NCBI GenBank assembly: GCA_028821605.1
Contig: JAPPFM010000040.1
Span: 22,501 to 86,500 of the forward strand
Direction: 5' to 3'
Length of the DNA stretch: 64,000 nucleotides
Source of the DNA: Candidatus Poribacteria bacterium
GTDB taxonomy: Bacteria; Poribacteria; WGA-4E; WGA-3G
The position numbers were made by a program, and so were the translations under genes. The notes beneath the pieces were generated by a model, which did no database searches, was not told the origin of the DNA, and saw nothing but the letters and a program-made list of their open reading frames with translations. This document shows, one piece after another, positions 33,988 through 42,459 of the stretch; the first letter of the stretch is position 1; each line of letters opens with the position of its first letter.

Positions 33988-35268
33988 ATGCAAAAATTAA
34001 TCGTCAAAGGTGGTACTCGACTTCAAGGGACAATCCCAGTTAGCGGTTGCAAAAACGCAGTTCTGCCTATCGCAGTCGCCGCCGCAATTCTCGGCGACGG
34101 GGTCAGCGTACTCCACAACGTGCCGAACCTAACAGATGTAAAAACACTTAGTGCCGTATTGGAAGGACTTGGTGCCACAATAAAACTCAAAAATTCCACA
34201 CTTTACATTGAACCAATAAACCACTTAGAATATGAAGCCCCTTATGAACTCGTGCGAAAGATGCGTGCATCCATCTATGTTCTGGGACCGCTCGTAACGA
34301 AACTTGGGAAAGCAAAAGTCTCATTCCCGGGCGGATGCGCTATCGGACCCCGACCGATTGATTTACATATTCGAGGGTTGGAGCATTTAGGTGCCGAGGT
34401 CACAGTGGAAAGTGGGTATATCTACGCACAAGCGGAACGCTTGGTGGGTACGGAGATGTATCTCATGGGGCAGCACGGACCGAGCGTGGGTGCAACTGCG
34501 AACATTATGATGGCTGCGACTCTGGCAGAAGGCACTACGGTTATCCGCGGTGCAGCATGCGAACCGCATATTTCCGACCTTGCCCACTTTCTCAACGCCA
34601 TGGGAGGAGATATAGAAGGCATCGGGACTTCCGTCTTGACGATCCGAGGCGTTAAACAACTACGCGGAACAGAACATACTGTCATCTCCGATGATATTGA
34701 GGCAGGCACCTTCATGGTTGCAGGTGCTATCACCAAAAGTGATGTTTATGTCGAAGGCATTACACCACAACAAATTCCTGCTATCTCAGAAAAACTGACT
34801 GAAGCAGGTGTCCAATTGGATTGGGATGACAACGGTGTACGCGTTACAACGCCCCGTGAGTTAAAAGGTATCGATGTAACGACTGCCCCCTTCCCAGGTT
34901 TTCCAACAGATATGCAGGCACAAATTATGGGATTGCTCTGCCTCGCATCGGGGACAAGCGTTATTAACGAAAATGTTCACACAGATCGTTACATCCACGC
35001 AGCCGAACTGAACCGGATGGGTGCGAATATCATGCTCGATGGCACTAAAGCTGTGATTAATGGTGTTTCCAAACTCAGTGGCGCACCTGTGATGGCTTCC
35101 GATTTACGCGCGGGTGCCGTACTCGTTGCGGCTGGAATGGCAGCGGTAGGCGAAACCGTCATATCGCGCGTCTACCACATCGACCGAGGATACGAATCAA
35201 TCGAAAAAAAACTGAACGACATCGGCGCAAACATCACACGAGTTAGCAACAGCGGCGAAGAAGTCTAA
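33988..35268 (+). CDS. murA: UDP-N-acetylglucosamine 1-carboxyvinyltransferase
   Basis: 426 residues, normal MurA length, with GAAGGAGTAGGAA upstream. GTIPVSGCKNAVLPIAVAA (KNA substrate motif near residues 17-19) starts the fold. The active-site Cys is in SFPGGCAIGPRPIDLHIRGLEHLGAE (near 115), with the usual R-P-x-D-L-H. The second half shows DDIEAGTFMVAGAI, GFPTDMQAQIMGLLC and DLRAGAVLVAAGMAA. It transfers enolpyruvate from PEP to UDP-GlcNAc, the first committed step of peptidoglycan synthesis. The Cys means predicted fosfomycin sensitivity (family knowledge). hisD follows 77 bases later. Confidence 0.96.
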   Translation: MQKLIVKGGTRLQGTIPVSGCKNAVLPIAVAAAILGDGVSVLHNVPNLTDVKTLSAVLEGLGATIKLKNSTLYIEPINHLEYEAPYELVRKMRASIYVLGPLVTKLGKAKVSFPGGCAIGPRPIDLHIRGLEHLGAEVTVESGYIYAQAERLVGTEMYLMGQHGPSVGATANIMMAATLAEGTTVIRGAACEPHISDLAHFLNAMGGDIEGIGTSVLTIRGVKQLRGTEHTVISDDIEAGTFMVAGAITKSDVYVEGITPQQIPAISEKLTEAGVQLDWDDNGVRVTTPRELKGIDVTTAPFPGFPTDMQAQIMGLLCLASGTSVINENVHTDRYIHAAELNRMGANIMLDGTKAVINGVSKLSGAPVMASDLRAGAVLVAAGMAAVGETVISRVYHIDRGYESIEKKLNDIGANITRVSNSGEEV

Positions 35269-35345
35269 TGACTTTTGGTGCCGCTTTTGGATTTTCAAAA
35301 TTTGCTTTACAAAAGTCCGGAACGAAGAGGAAGGATTATTGAAGG

Positions 35346-36644
35346 ATGTTACAAATTGTCGAGACAGGGACCCAAGAGGCTGAGGATTTTCTCTCAAAGT
35401 TGAAGGCGCGGGGGAAACTAACAGATGAAAGTATTTTAAAGACAGTCCGGCGTACTTTGAGTGATGTGCAAGCCGAAGGGGATAAAGCGGTTATTCGATA
35501 TACGCGCAAACTCGACGCACCCCGTATCTCGGCAAAGGAACTAAAGGTATCACGAGAAGAGATTGGGGAAGCGTATTTAGAGGTCCCATCCGAATTTATA
35601 GACGCAATTACGCACGCGAGAACAAACATTGAGAAATTCCATCAGAAGCAGTTACAGACCTCATGGATGTCAACAGAACCCAACGGAGTCCTGCTGGGAC
35701 ATCTGATTCGTCCCTTAAGGCGTGTTGGTGTTCATGTTCCAGCCATCAGCCAACTTCTCGTCTCTTCATTGTTGATGAGCGTCATCCCCGGTACCGTTGC
35801 GGGTGTTGAAGAGATTGCTGTCTGTATTCCGCCCATGCGAAGTCGAGACATTAACCCGTATATGCTGGTCGCCGCCTCGGAATGTGGTATCCGAGAAATT
35901 TACAAATGCGGCGGTGCCCAAGCCGTCGCAGCGATGGCGTACGGTACCCAGACCATCCCCCCTGTAGACAAAATTGTAGGACCGGGGAACCTCTATGTCC
36001 AATTTGCCAAGAAAGAGGTTTATGGACATGTTGATATAGACAAATTAGCGGGTCCCAGCGAAATCCTTGTCATCGCTGACAGCACAGCTGATCCAGATTA
36101 CGTCGCTGCAGATCTGATCTCACAAGCGGAACACAACGTTGACTCCGCCGCAATCCTTATCACCCCTTCACTTGGGTTCGCCGAACAAGTCAAATCAGCT
36201 ATCGAGGTTCAGGGTGAATCCTTACCTCGCTGTGACATCCTTACAGAAGCATTTGTGAACTTCGGTGCCGCGCTTATCACCGCAAATCTATCTGAGGCGT
36301 TCACCCTCGCCAACGAAATTGCCCCCGAACATCTTGAGCTGCACATTGAAAATCCATTTGATCGGCTCGGAGACGTACGTAATGCTGGGGCTATTTTCAT
36401 AGGTCCTTATTCACCGGAAGCTGTTGGTGATTATATTGCTGGAACAAACGCAGTCTTGCCTACAGGGACAGCAGCACGCTATGCCTCTCCACTCAGTGTT
36501 GATGATTTCCTGAAAAAGACAAGCCTCATCTCATACACCAAGGCGGCTTTAGAGGAAGTCACACCAGCAGTTGTTAAACTCGCTGAGGTTGAAGGACTCG
36601 AAGGGCACGCCGCCGCTATGAAAATCCGATTTGAAGACGATTAG
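35346..36644 (+). CDS. hisD: Histidinol dehydrogenase
   Basis: 432 residues, GAAGGA before the ATG. Signatures in order: RVGVHVPAIS-type core, CGGAQAVAAMAYGTQTIPPVDKIVGPGNLYV, VDIDKLAGPSEILVIAD, LISQAEHNVDSAAILIT (Zn ligands Gln and His) and NEIAPEHLELH (catalytic Glu-His). It performs the last two oxidations of histidine synthesis, L-histidinol to L-histidine. No other his gene is present; many bacteria place murA, hisG and hisD together, so the murA-hisD pair may be a remnant of that arrangement with hisG missing here (inference). Some HisD homologs act in other catabolic routes. Confidence 0.93.
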   Translation: MLQIVETGTQEAEDFLSKLKARGKLTDESILKTVRRTLSDVQAEGDKAVIRYTRKLDAPRISAKELKVSREEIGEAYLEVPSEFIDAITHARTNIEKFHQKQLQTSWMSTEPNGVLLGHLIRPLRRVGVHVPAISQLLVSSLLMSVIPGTVAGVEEIAVCIPPMRSRDINPYMLVAASECGIREIYKCGGAQAVAAMAYGTQTIPPVDKIVGPGNLYVQFAKKEVYGHVDIDKLAGPSEILVIADSTADPDYVAADLISQAEHNVDSAAILITPSLGFAEQVKSAIEVQGESLPRCDILTEAFVNFGAALITANLSEAFTLANEIAPEHLELHIENPFDRLGDVRNAGAIFIGPYSPEAVGDYIAGTNAVLPTGTAARYASPLSVDDFLKKTSLISYTKAALEEVTPAVVKLAEVEGLEGHAAAMKIRFEDD

Positions 36645-36698
36645 TTTGGGATGTTGCGTCAATAGCTAATCCTGCATATTAACACGGAAAATAATAAA

Positions 36699-37409
36699 AT
36701 GCTTTTCATCCCGCTTAGCCTACTGTTTCACCTTTCTGAACCTGATATATCCACTGCGAAACCCGTTTTACCGCCCGTCGCGACGTTTTCAATTGTCGGA
36801 TACGATGCTGAAACCGGTGCGCTTGGCATTGCTGTGCAATCCAAATTCTTCGCTGTCGGTTCGGTTGTGCCGTGGGCAGAAGCTGGTGTCGGTGCGATTG
36901 CCACACAATCTTGGGCAAACACGACATACGGCCCCAATGGATTGAAACTTCTCAAAAGCGGACTTTCCGCGGAGCAGACCTTAGAACGTCTTGTCGCTGA
37001 TGATTCGGGCAGGGCAACTCGGCAGGTAGGGATCATAGATACGAAAGGCAACGTCGCTAACTATACAGGCGACGAATGCAACGCGTGGGCAGGTGCCGTT
37101 TCAGGTAAACATTACACTGCGCAAGGCAACATTCTCGCGGGTGAAGATGTTGTCAAGGCGATGGGCAAAGCATTTGAGGAAACAGAAGGGGAATTGGCAG
37201 ACAAATTGATGGCAGCACTTTTCGCAGGACAAGAGGCAGGGGGCGATACACGTGGACAACAGTCAGCAGCATTGCTGGTTGTCCAAGAAAATAGTGGCTA
37301 TGGTGGTTTCAATGACCGGTATATCGACTTGCGGGTGGACGATGCTGAGAAACCGATCCAAGAACTTCAGCGGCTATTGAAGATTCATAAGAAATTGGTG
37401 CCTCGATAG
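36699..37409 (+). CDS. DUF1028 (Ntn-hydrolase-fold) protein
   Basis: 236 residues. After a short hydrophobic N terminus (MLFIPLSLLFHL), the DUF1028 domain begins with VATFSIVGYDAETGALGIAVQSKFFAVGSVVPWAEAGVGAIATQSWAN, its clearest signature, and continues with GRQVGIIDTKGNV-like and GYGGFNDRYIDLRVDD segments. DUF1028 members have a fold like Ntn hydrolases and are guessed to be hydrolases; function is not established. It follows hisD by 54 bases and may be cotranscribed. The hydrophobic start may be a signal peptide. Confidence 0.85.
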   Translation: MLFIPLSLLFHLSEPDISTAKPVLPPVATFSIVGYDAETGALGIAVQSKFFAVGSVVPWAEAGVGAIATQSWANTTYGPNGLKLLKSGLSAEQTLERLVADDSGRATRQVGIIDTKGNVANYTGDECNAWAGAVSGKHYTAQGNILAGEDVVKAMGKAFEETEGELADKLMAALFAGQEAGGDTRGQQSAALLVVQENSGYGGFNDRYIDLRVDDAEKPIQELQRLLKIHKKLVPR

Positions 37410-37465
37410 TCCCACCGCTTCCGACTGCAACAGACGAATTCTGTGCCTTGTTTACACTACCGTGT

Positions 37466-37909
37466 CTATTCCGTTGACTTATCCAACATGAGTAGTGGAC
37501 GCTTAAAACGGGAACGAATGCCGTTTGCAGCGGCTAAGACTACTGGCGAGCGTATAATTCGACGTTCCAACCGCCGCTTGCCTGGAATATCGCTAATAAT
37601 GACTCCTATCAGTACCGTTAAAATACCTGGTCCCGGTAAGGGTATCTGAATAAACCCCACAATAACAAGTACCACTCCGAGCAGATTTTTTAAGCATTTG
37701 AAACCTATTCGCAAAACAGGTTGCTTGATGAGAATTGTACGTTTTTTCGGCAGGAAATAGTCAGAAGGTAAGTACGCGATAACCAGTGTGCAAAAGAGGA
37801 TACTACCGATAAAACTCGTGACAGTAACGATGAGAAGCGTCACTCCATGTGTCTTAATCAACTCAAAGAGAACAAGAACGTAAGTTTTTAATGTGTCAAT
37901 AAACGGCAA
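37466..37909 (-). CDS. Small membrane protein with PGPG motif (PGPGW-like)
   Basis: 147 residues. Two or three hydrophobic spans: GVTLLIVTVTSFIGSILFCTLVIAYL near the N terminus and NLLGVVLVIVGFIQIPLPGPGILTVLIGVII centrally, the latter with the PLPGPG motif of PGPGW-type putative membrane proteins. The basic C-terminal tail (PGKRRLERRI) probably faces the cytoplasm. Function unknown. It follows the SDR gene by 20 bases on the same strand. Confidence 0.65.
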   Translation of the reverse strand: MPFIDTLKTYVLVLFELIKTHGVTLLIVTVTSFIGSILFCTLVIAYLPSDYFLPKKRTILIKQPVLRIGFKCLKNLLGVVLVIVGFIQIPLPGPGILTVLIGVIISDIPGKRRLERRIIRSPVVLAAANGIRSRFKRPLLMLDKSTE

Positions 37910-37929
37910 GAAAGTCTTCTCCCAACAAC

Positions 37930-38703
37930 TTATCGACGCGAAACCGCGCCTCCGTCAATCGTCATAATATCGCCACTAATATAGGCGGCTTCATCGGATG
38001 CAAGGAACAATACTGCACCAATATAGTCCCATACTGTCGCACCGCGTTCAAGTGGAGGTGCGTCTGGTGAAACAGGCGGTAAATCGGGTAAGGTATCATC
38101 TTCAGGAAGATTCCGAGAAGCATTCATACCGGTTGGTGCGCCGCCTCCCGGTGCTACGGCATTCACAGTGATACCGTGTGGACGAAGTTCCAACGCAAGA
38201 CTCCGCGTGAGCCTATTCAGAGCCGCTTTGCTAACACAATAACTGAGAACGCCAACGTGTGATTCTTCGGCATAAATAGATGAGTTGTTAATAATACGTC
38301 CCTGTATTCCATGTTCTATCATCACTTTAGCGACTGCCTGGGCACAGAGTAGGCATCCCTTCACATTAACGCCCATCACCCTATCAAATTGCTCCGGCGT
38401 TACCTCAAACAAAGATTGCCCACCGAGAATCCCTGCATTATTGAACAGGATATCGATTCGTTTAAAGGTCTCTATCGCTGTATCTACAGCGTCCTGAACC
38501 TGTTCAGGCACAGTGACATCCAAAGGCACAGCAATAGCCTTTCCTCCTTCAGCGAGGACTTCTGCAGCGACAGCATCCGCGCTCCGCCCGCCAGCAACAA
38601 TGACAGATGCTCCTTCACGCGCGAATGCCAAACATGCGGCTCTTCCGATACCTAAAGGTCCACCTCCGCCTGTCACAAATGCGACCTTATTCTCAAAACG
38701 CAT
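37930..38703 (-). CDS. Short-chain dehydrogenase/reductase (SDR)
   Basis: 257 residues from ATG 38703, with GAGGAGAA upstream. Classical SDR motifs: the cofactor loop VTGGGGPLGIGRAAC (residues ~9-23), ILFNNAGILGG (NNAG), INNSSIY (catalytic Ser), the YCVSKAALNRL (Y-x-x-x-K) pair and NAVAPGG. The C terminus ends YISGDIMTIDGGAVSRR, as in most FabG-like enzymes. An insert PTGMNASRNLPEDDTLPDLPPVSPDAPP in the substrate loop is longer than in FabG. It reduces a ketone or oxidises an alcohol with NAD(P). First of a two-gene unit with the PGPG protein. Confidence 0.9.
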   Translation of the reverse strand: MRFENKVAFVTGGGGPLGIGRAACLAFAREGASVIVAGGRSADAVAAEVLAEGGKAIAVPLDVTVPEQVQDAVDTAIETFKRIDILFNNAGILGGQSLFEVTPEQFDRVMGVNVKGCLLCAQAVAKVMIEHGIQGRIINNSSIYAEESHVGVLSYCVSKAALNRLTRSLALELRPHGITVNAVAPGGGAPTGMNASRNLPEDDTLPDLPPVSPDAPPLERGATVWDYIGAVLFLASDEAAYISGDIMTIDGGAVSRR

Positions 38704-38846
38704 CCGGTTCTCCTCTCTACGCAATTTCTGCTTCTTGTTCCTCTATGTTAAACTATTTTACCATAACAACCCTTAATTTTGCAAGGTTTCACCCGATTTA
38801 CGACAGAAATAATGTACTCTCTACAGCGTATTCGCCAATTTTTAAC

Positions 38847-38876
38847 TTGACAAACTTTGGTAAAACCTACTATTAT
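38847..38876 (+). promoter_or_regulatory. Promoter for the PQQ-like propeller gene
   Basis: A perfect TTGACA (38847-38852), an 18-base spacer and TATTAT (38871-38876), about 75 bases before the ATG at 38952. Confidence 0.6.
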
Positions 38877-38951
38877 AGTTAGTGAGGCAAGGTAAAACGT
38901 TGAAATTTAGGCACAATTTCACGTTTCATCAATCAAAAAGGAAATCTCATA

Positions 38952-40514
38952 ATGGAACGTCCCCAAAAACCAATCCGGTGGTGGCCTCTTTTTATTGTCA
39001 TCACCCTCGCTATTTTAGGCACTATAGCGACATGGGTCTCGGACGCAGGGCACCGCCAAGACAAAATTCTCCTGACATCCATGATCGTCATTGTCACGAT
39101 CCTTCTGAGCGTATTATGGTTGTTATTTTTCTCCGAATTGAGATGGCGTGCTAAGTTGATTGTCCTTGCCGTTGTTGGACTTGGTGTCTTTCTCGGTGCC
39201 AATCTATACCAATTCAAAGGATTTAGCGGCGACCTCGTCCCTGTTTTTGAAAGGCGTTGGGAAGAAAAACAGAGCACTTTTCGGATGTTCTCTGGCAACG
39301 TGCCAAACCCCCAAATAGCCATAGCGAACTATCCGCAATTTCTTGGACCGAATCGAAACGGTGTCGTGACCACTATCAAACTAAATCTGGATTGGGAAAC
39401 CTACCCCCCTAAACTTGTATGGCGACAACCTGTTGGTGCAGGCTGGTCTGGATTCGCAGTTGTCGGGAATTCCGCAATCACACAGGAACAGGAAGGCGAC
39501 TGGGAAAAAGTTGTGTGTTACGAATTGCACACCGGTGAGATAAAGTGGAGCCACAAAGATCAGGCGAGATACAATACACCTCCTGCTGGTCTCGGACCGC
39601 GAGCAACACCAACAATTTCAGGAAACAAAGTTTACACCGTTGGTTCAACAGGAATCCTTAACTGCTTGGACTTTGAGACCGGAGCACAACTTTGGGCCAC
39701 CAATATCTTTGAAGAGAATAGGGCAAAAGCACCCCCTTGGGGCGTAAGTATTTCGCCACTTGTTTTGGGTGAATTGGTTATTGTCAGTGCTGGTGGAGCA
39801 GTTGCATATCACAGAGAGACGGGTGAAATTGTCTGGACAGGATACAGGACCCAGAGCGGTTACAGCTCACCACTTCTCACGACCTTGGCGGGTGTTGAGC
39901 AAATCGTACTTTTTAACCAAGGGTTAGTCACAGCGCATGAACCCTCGAGTGGTGAACTCCTATGGAAACAACCGTGGCCGATCGTAGAATGTGTAGCGCA
40001 ACCGGTGCCGCTTCCAGATGATAAACTTCTTGTTTCAACAGGCTACGGTGTCGGTGCTAAGTTATTCCAAATTTCTCGTAACCCTGAAGACGAATTCAAC
40101 GTTTCACCTGAAAAGGAATTCAACGTATCAATTGTATGGGAAACTATCTCGTTCAAAGCCAAATTTACTAATATCATTCATTATAACGGGTACCTGTACG
40201 GACTTGATGACGGAATTTTCGCTTGTGTAAATCCGACTGATGGGACACGCCAATGGAAACGCGGCAGATATGGACACGGGCAAACTTTATTAATCTCGGA
40301 TGTCCTGCTCGTGCTGACTGAATCTGGTGAGATCGTACTTGTAGAACCCGATCCAGAAAACCATATAGAGCATGCCCGTTTTGATGCTCTAAAAGGGAGG
40401 ACATGGAACACACCAGCAATCGTTGGTCCCTACCTCCTCGTACGAAATGACCAAGAAGCGGCGTGCTATCAACTACCAGTTATCAGCATGAATACCGATT
40501 TCAACACAAAGTAG
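38952..40514 (+). CDS. Membrane-anchored PQQ-like beta-propeller protein
   Basis: 520 residues. Three membrane spans sit at the N terminus (WPLFIVITLAILGTIATW, ILLTSMIVIVTILLSVLWLL, LIVLAVVGLGVFLGANLY). An outer-face propeller follows, from YPQFLGPNRNGVV on, with repeats of the PQQ type: GEIKWSHK, GAQLWATN, GEIVWTG, GELLWKQ and GTRQWKRG. The opening FLGPNRNGV is the usual entry to this group. PQQ itself is probably not bound, as with many PQQ_2 proteins. The last ~10 residues (LPVISMNTDF) come from a cagttatcag-type repeat that has run into the reading frame, so the native C terminus may have been altered. Confidence 0.8.
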   Translation: MERPQKPIRWWPLFIVITLAILGTIATWVSDAGHRQDKILLTSMIVIVTILLSVLWLLFFSELRWRAKLIVLAVVGLGVFLGANLYQFKGFSGDLVPVFERRWEEKQSTFRMFSGNVPNPQIAIANYPQFLGPNRNGVVTTIKLNLDWETYPPKLVWRQPVGAGWSGFAVVGNSAITQEQEGDWEKVVCYELHTGEIKWSHKDQARYNTPPAGLGPRATPTISGNKVYTVGSTGILNCLDFETGAQLWATNIFEENRAKAPPWGVSISPLVLGELVIVSAGGAVAYHRETGEIVWTGYRTQSGYSSPLLTTLAGVEQIVLFNQGLVTAHEPSSGELLWKQPWPIVECVAQPVPLPDDKLLVSTGYGVGAKLFQISRNPEDEFNVSPEKEFNVSIVWETISFKAKFTNIIHYNGYLYGLDDGIFACVNPTDGTRQWKRGRYGHGQTLLISDVLLVLTESGEIVLVEPDPENHIEHARFDALKGRTWNTPAIVGPYLLVRNDQEAACYQLPVISMNTDFNTK

Positions 40515-40538
40515 CTCTTATCACCGACAAATCCTTGC

Positions 40539-40682
40539 ATTATAGTAAAGCCCACAATTACTTGGACATTGTGGGGAGGCGAGGATACTAGCAGAAACAC
40601 CCAAGCAAAACTCCCTCGCGAGCGGCGGTGGGGGGTTGGTTTGCTGACCAACTGTCTACATATTTTCGGGCTTCACTATAAT
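40539..40682. mobile_element. MITE-like element (family A, copy 2)
   Basis: 144 bases with terminal inverted repeats ATTATAGTAAAGCCC (40539-40553) and GGGCTTCACTATAAT (40668-40682), 14 of 15 matching. No coding capacity. A related copy lies at 11651-11774, and its core (ggcgaggatac) is shared with 63105-63140. The right end supplies a TATAAT next to the serine hydrolase gene. Confidence 0.75.
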
Positions 40683-40738
40683 AACGCAATCCTCATATTG
40701 TTTGAAAACAAAAAAATGAGAAAGGAAAAGACAGTAGA

Positions 40739-41674
40739 ATGCTCAGAGATATCCGAAAGTCAGCTTTATTTTTATTCTGTTGTAGCATCACACTACTGTT
40801 TCCGGCACTTACCGCGTTAGCAGAAAAATATTGGAACATACCGGGTAAATTTCAAGGTACAATTGACTCCCCTTTGGAAGCCAGTTTTGAACTCTATATC
40901 AAACACCGACGGAATCGTCGGATACTGTCAGCAACCGACCGGACCAGTTTCGTCGTCTACGATATTTCAAAAAACAAGAAATTAGTGTCGATCAATGAAG
41001 ATCGACAGATGATGGCTGCCTCACTCATCAAGAATTTTGTTATGCTCGCCTATTTTCACGAAGTCAGATATGGGCGACAAGCACATACGGCTGTTAATAA
41101 GGGGCACCTCAGAGCAATGATTCAGTGGAGCTCAAACCCGTCCACCAACTACTTTATTCGGTTACTTGGTGGACCGGCACGCGTAGATAAGATATTACGC
41201 GCGAATTATCCGTATTTTAAGCAGACCCGGATTGTTGAACAGATCCCCAGAGGCGGACGCACCTATAAGAATATGACATCAGCACGTGATCTCAGCACGT
41301 TCTTTTTGCACTTATGGCACGGAAGACTTCCTCATTCTGAAAAAATGAAGTGGTATTTCAAACTCAAAAACGGAGATTACATCTTTAAAAAGACCTACAT
41401 CCCTTCGTCAGTGACGGTTTACAACAAAACCGGCACCGTCTATGGATTGGTAGGTGATGGTGGTATATTGGTTCTCAAGGATCCACAAGGCAAACCAAGG
41501 CCATACGTTTTTATCGGCATGATGGAGGACAGGACCAAGACGAACCGCAGAAATCGGTGGCAGTCTTTCACCGATTGGAGGAATCGGCGTACCTATATCC
41601 TGCGGCGGCTCTCCGAACGTGCCTACAAGTACATTTACGAAAATCACTATGGTGGTAGACTCGCCCGCCGTTAA
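40739..41674 (+). CDS. Serine hydrolase of the class A beta-lactamase/DD-peptidase fold
   Basis: 311 residues with a signal peptide (ALFLFCCSITLLFPALTALAE). The three active-site elements of the penicillin-interactive fold are in order: S-x-x-K as ASLIK (near residue 100), SxN as WSSNPS (near 136) and KTG as YNKTGTVYGLVGD (near 231). The Glu of the class A omega loop (ExxLN) is not evident; the matching segment reads VEQIPRGGRTYKNMTSARDL. It may therefore be a DD-peptidase, esterase or related hydrolase rather than a true beta-lactamase. The C-terminal ~40 residues are very basic (RRNRWQSFTDWRNRRTY), which may anchor it to the cell surface. Confidence 0.8.
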   Translation: MLRDIRKSALFLFCCSITLLFPALTALAEKYWNIPGKFQGTIDSPLEASFELYIKHRRNRRILSATDRTSFVVYDISKNKKLVSINEDRQMMAASLIKNFVMLAYFHEVRYGRQAHTAVNKGHLRAMIQWSSNPSTNYFIRLLGGPARVDKILRANYPYFKQTRIVEQIPRGGRTYKNMTSARDLSTFFLHLWHGRLPHSEKMKWYFKLKNGDYIFKKTYIPSSVTVYNKTGTVYGLVGDGGILVLKDPQGKPRPYVFIGMMEDRTKTNRRNRWQSFTDWRNRRTYILRRLSERAYKYIYENHYGGRLARR

Positions 41675-41680
41675 TTGTTT

Positions 41681-41770
41681 AGGACTTATGCAATTTTCTA
41701 TGAATCCTCACATATTACGTGCAGCTGGCGAGGTTACAAACCTCGCCAGCGAAGGGGCTGCGTAAGTCCT
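41681..41770. mobile_element. MITE-like element (family B, ggacttacgca ends), copy 1
   Basis: 90 bases bounded by AGGACTTATGCA (41681-41692) and its inverted partner TGCGTAAGTCCT (41759-41770). The core is a near-perfect palindrome GCTGGCGAGGTT-ac-AAACCTCGCCAGC. Related ends occur at 48356-48473, at 63935-64000 and, truncated, at 51413-51472. Confidence 0.8.
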
Positions 41771-41790
41771 ATTGTTGTAAGGGAATTTCT

Positions 41791-42447
41791 ATGCGACGCA
41801 TCGTTGACATCGGCAGACGCATTGAACTCATACCAATTGACCCACACTTCCACGACATCACTATCGGACTCTACCGACAACAAATTACCGATACAAATCT
41901 TGGAAAAGACTTTCCCGCTTTCTTAGTGCATACCTATAGCCAGATTTCAGGTGCCACTGAAAGAATTGAAGAAGTCATACAATCAATGCAAATACTCGGG
42001 GGCATGCTGAAAACCCCCGAAGGTTTGCTCTATTTTCCTTGTAAAGATGCTCACGAAGCGGCGTGTCGTCGCGTCTTCTTGGAAGCATGTAAACTCGCGT
42101 CAAACACCCAAGCCGAAGCACGTCCCTTAAATATACTTGATAAAAAATCGCAACTTACCATCACAGTCGATTCGACCGGATCCGGTATCTATCGGGTTAC
42201 GGCAAATGGTGAGGGAAGAGGTGCAGCACGGCGAATTTCTGCGATTGCAGGTGGCTTGATGAAATTGGGTGAAATGGAGGACATCGAAACTGATAATAAA
42301 GATACAGTTGGTTTCGCTTGTGGACACTCCCATGACGCACTTGTTGGGCTGTTACTGATTCGCGCGCCGAACGTCAGAGTCGTCTTGAGAGAAGAAGAGA
42401 TGGGTGCTGCACGTGGTGTGCTCTCTGCCCCAAGTCAACAAACATAG
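41791..42447 (+). CDS. Conserved-looking protein of unknown function, upstream of MtaA/UroD-like gene
   Basis: 218 residues from ATG 41791 (MRRIVDIGRRIELIPID), with TAAGGGA upstream; a longer reading would start inside the MITE. I do not recognise the family. Visible features: a His-rich start (DPHFHDITIGLY), LFAC-free central helices, a beta-rich stretch (SQLTITVDSTGSGIYRVTANG), a small-residue motif GEGRGAARRISAIAGGLMKLGEM, and GFACGHSHDALVGLLLIRAPNVRVVLREEE near the end. No signal peptide or membrane span. It precedes the methyltransferase-like gene by 12 bases, so they are very likely cotranslated and functionally linked. Confidence 0.65.
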   Translation: MRRIVDIGRRIELIPIDPHFHDITIGLYRQQITDTNLGKDFPAFLVHTYSQISGATERIEEVIQSMQILGGMLKTPEGLLYFPCKDAHEAACRRVFLEACKLASNTQAEARPLNILDKKSQLTITVDSTGSGIYRVTANGEGRGAARRISAIAGGLMKLGEMEDIETDNKDTVGFACGHSHDALVGLLLIRAPNVRVVLREEEMGAARGVLSAPSQQT

Positions 42448-42459
42448 AGGAAATCGAAG

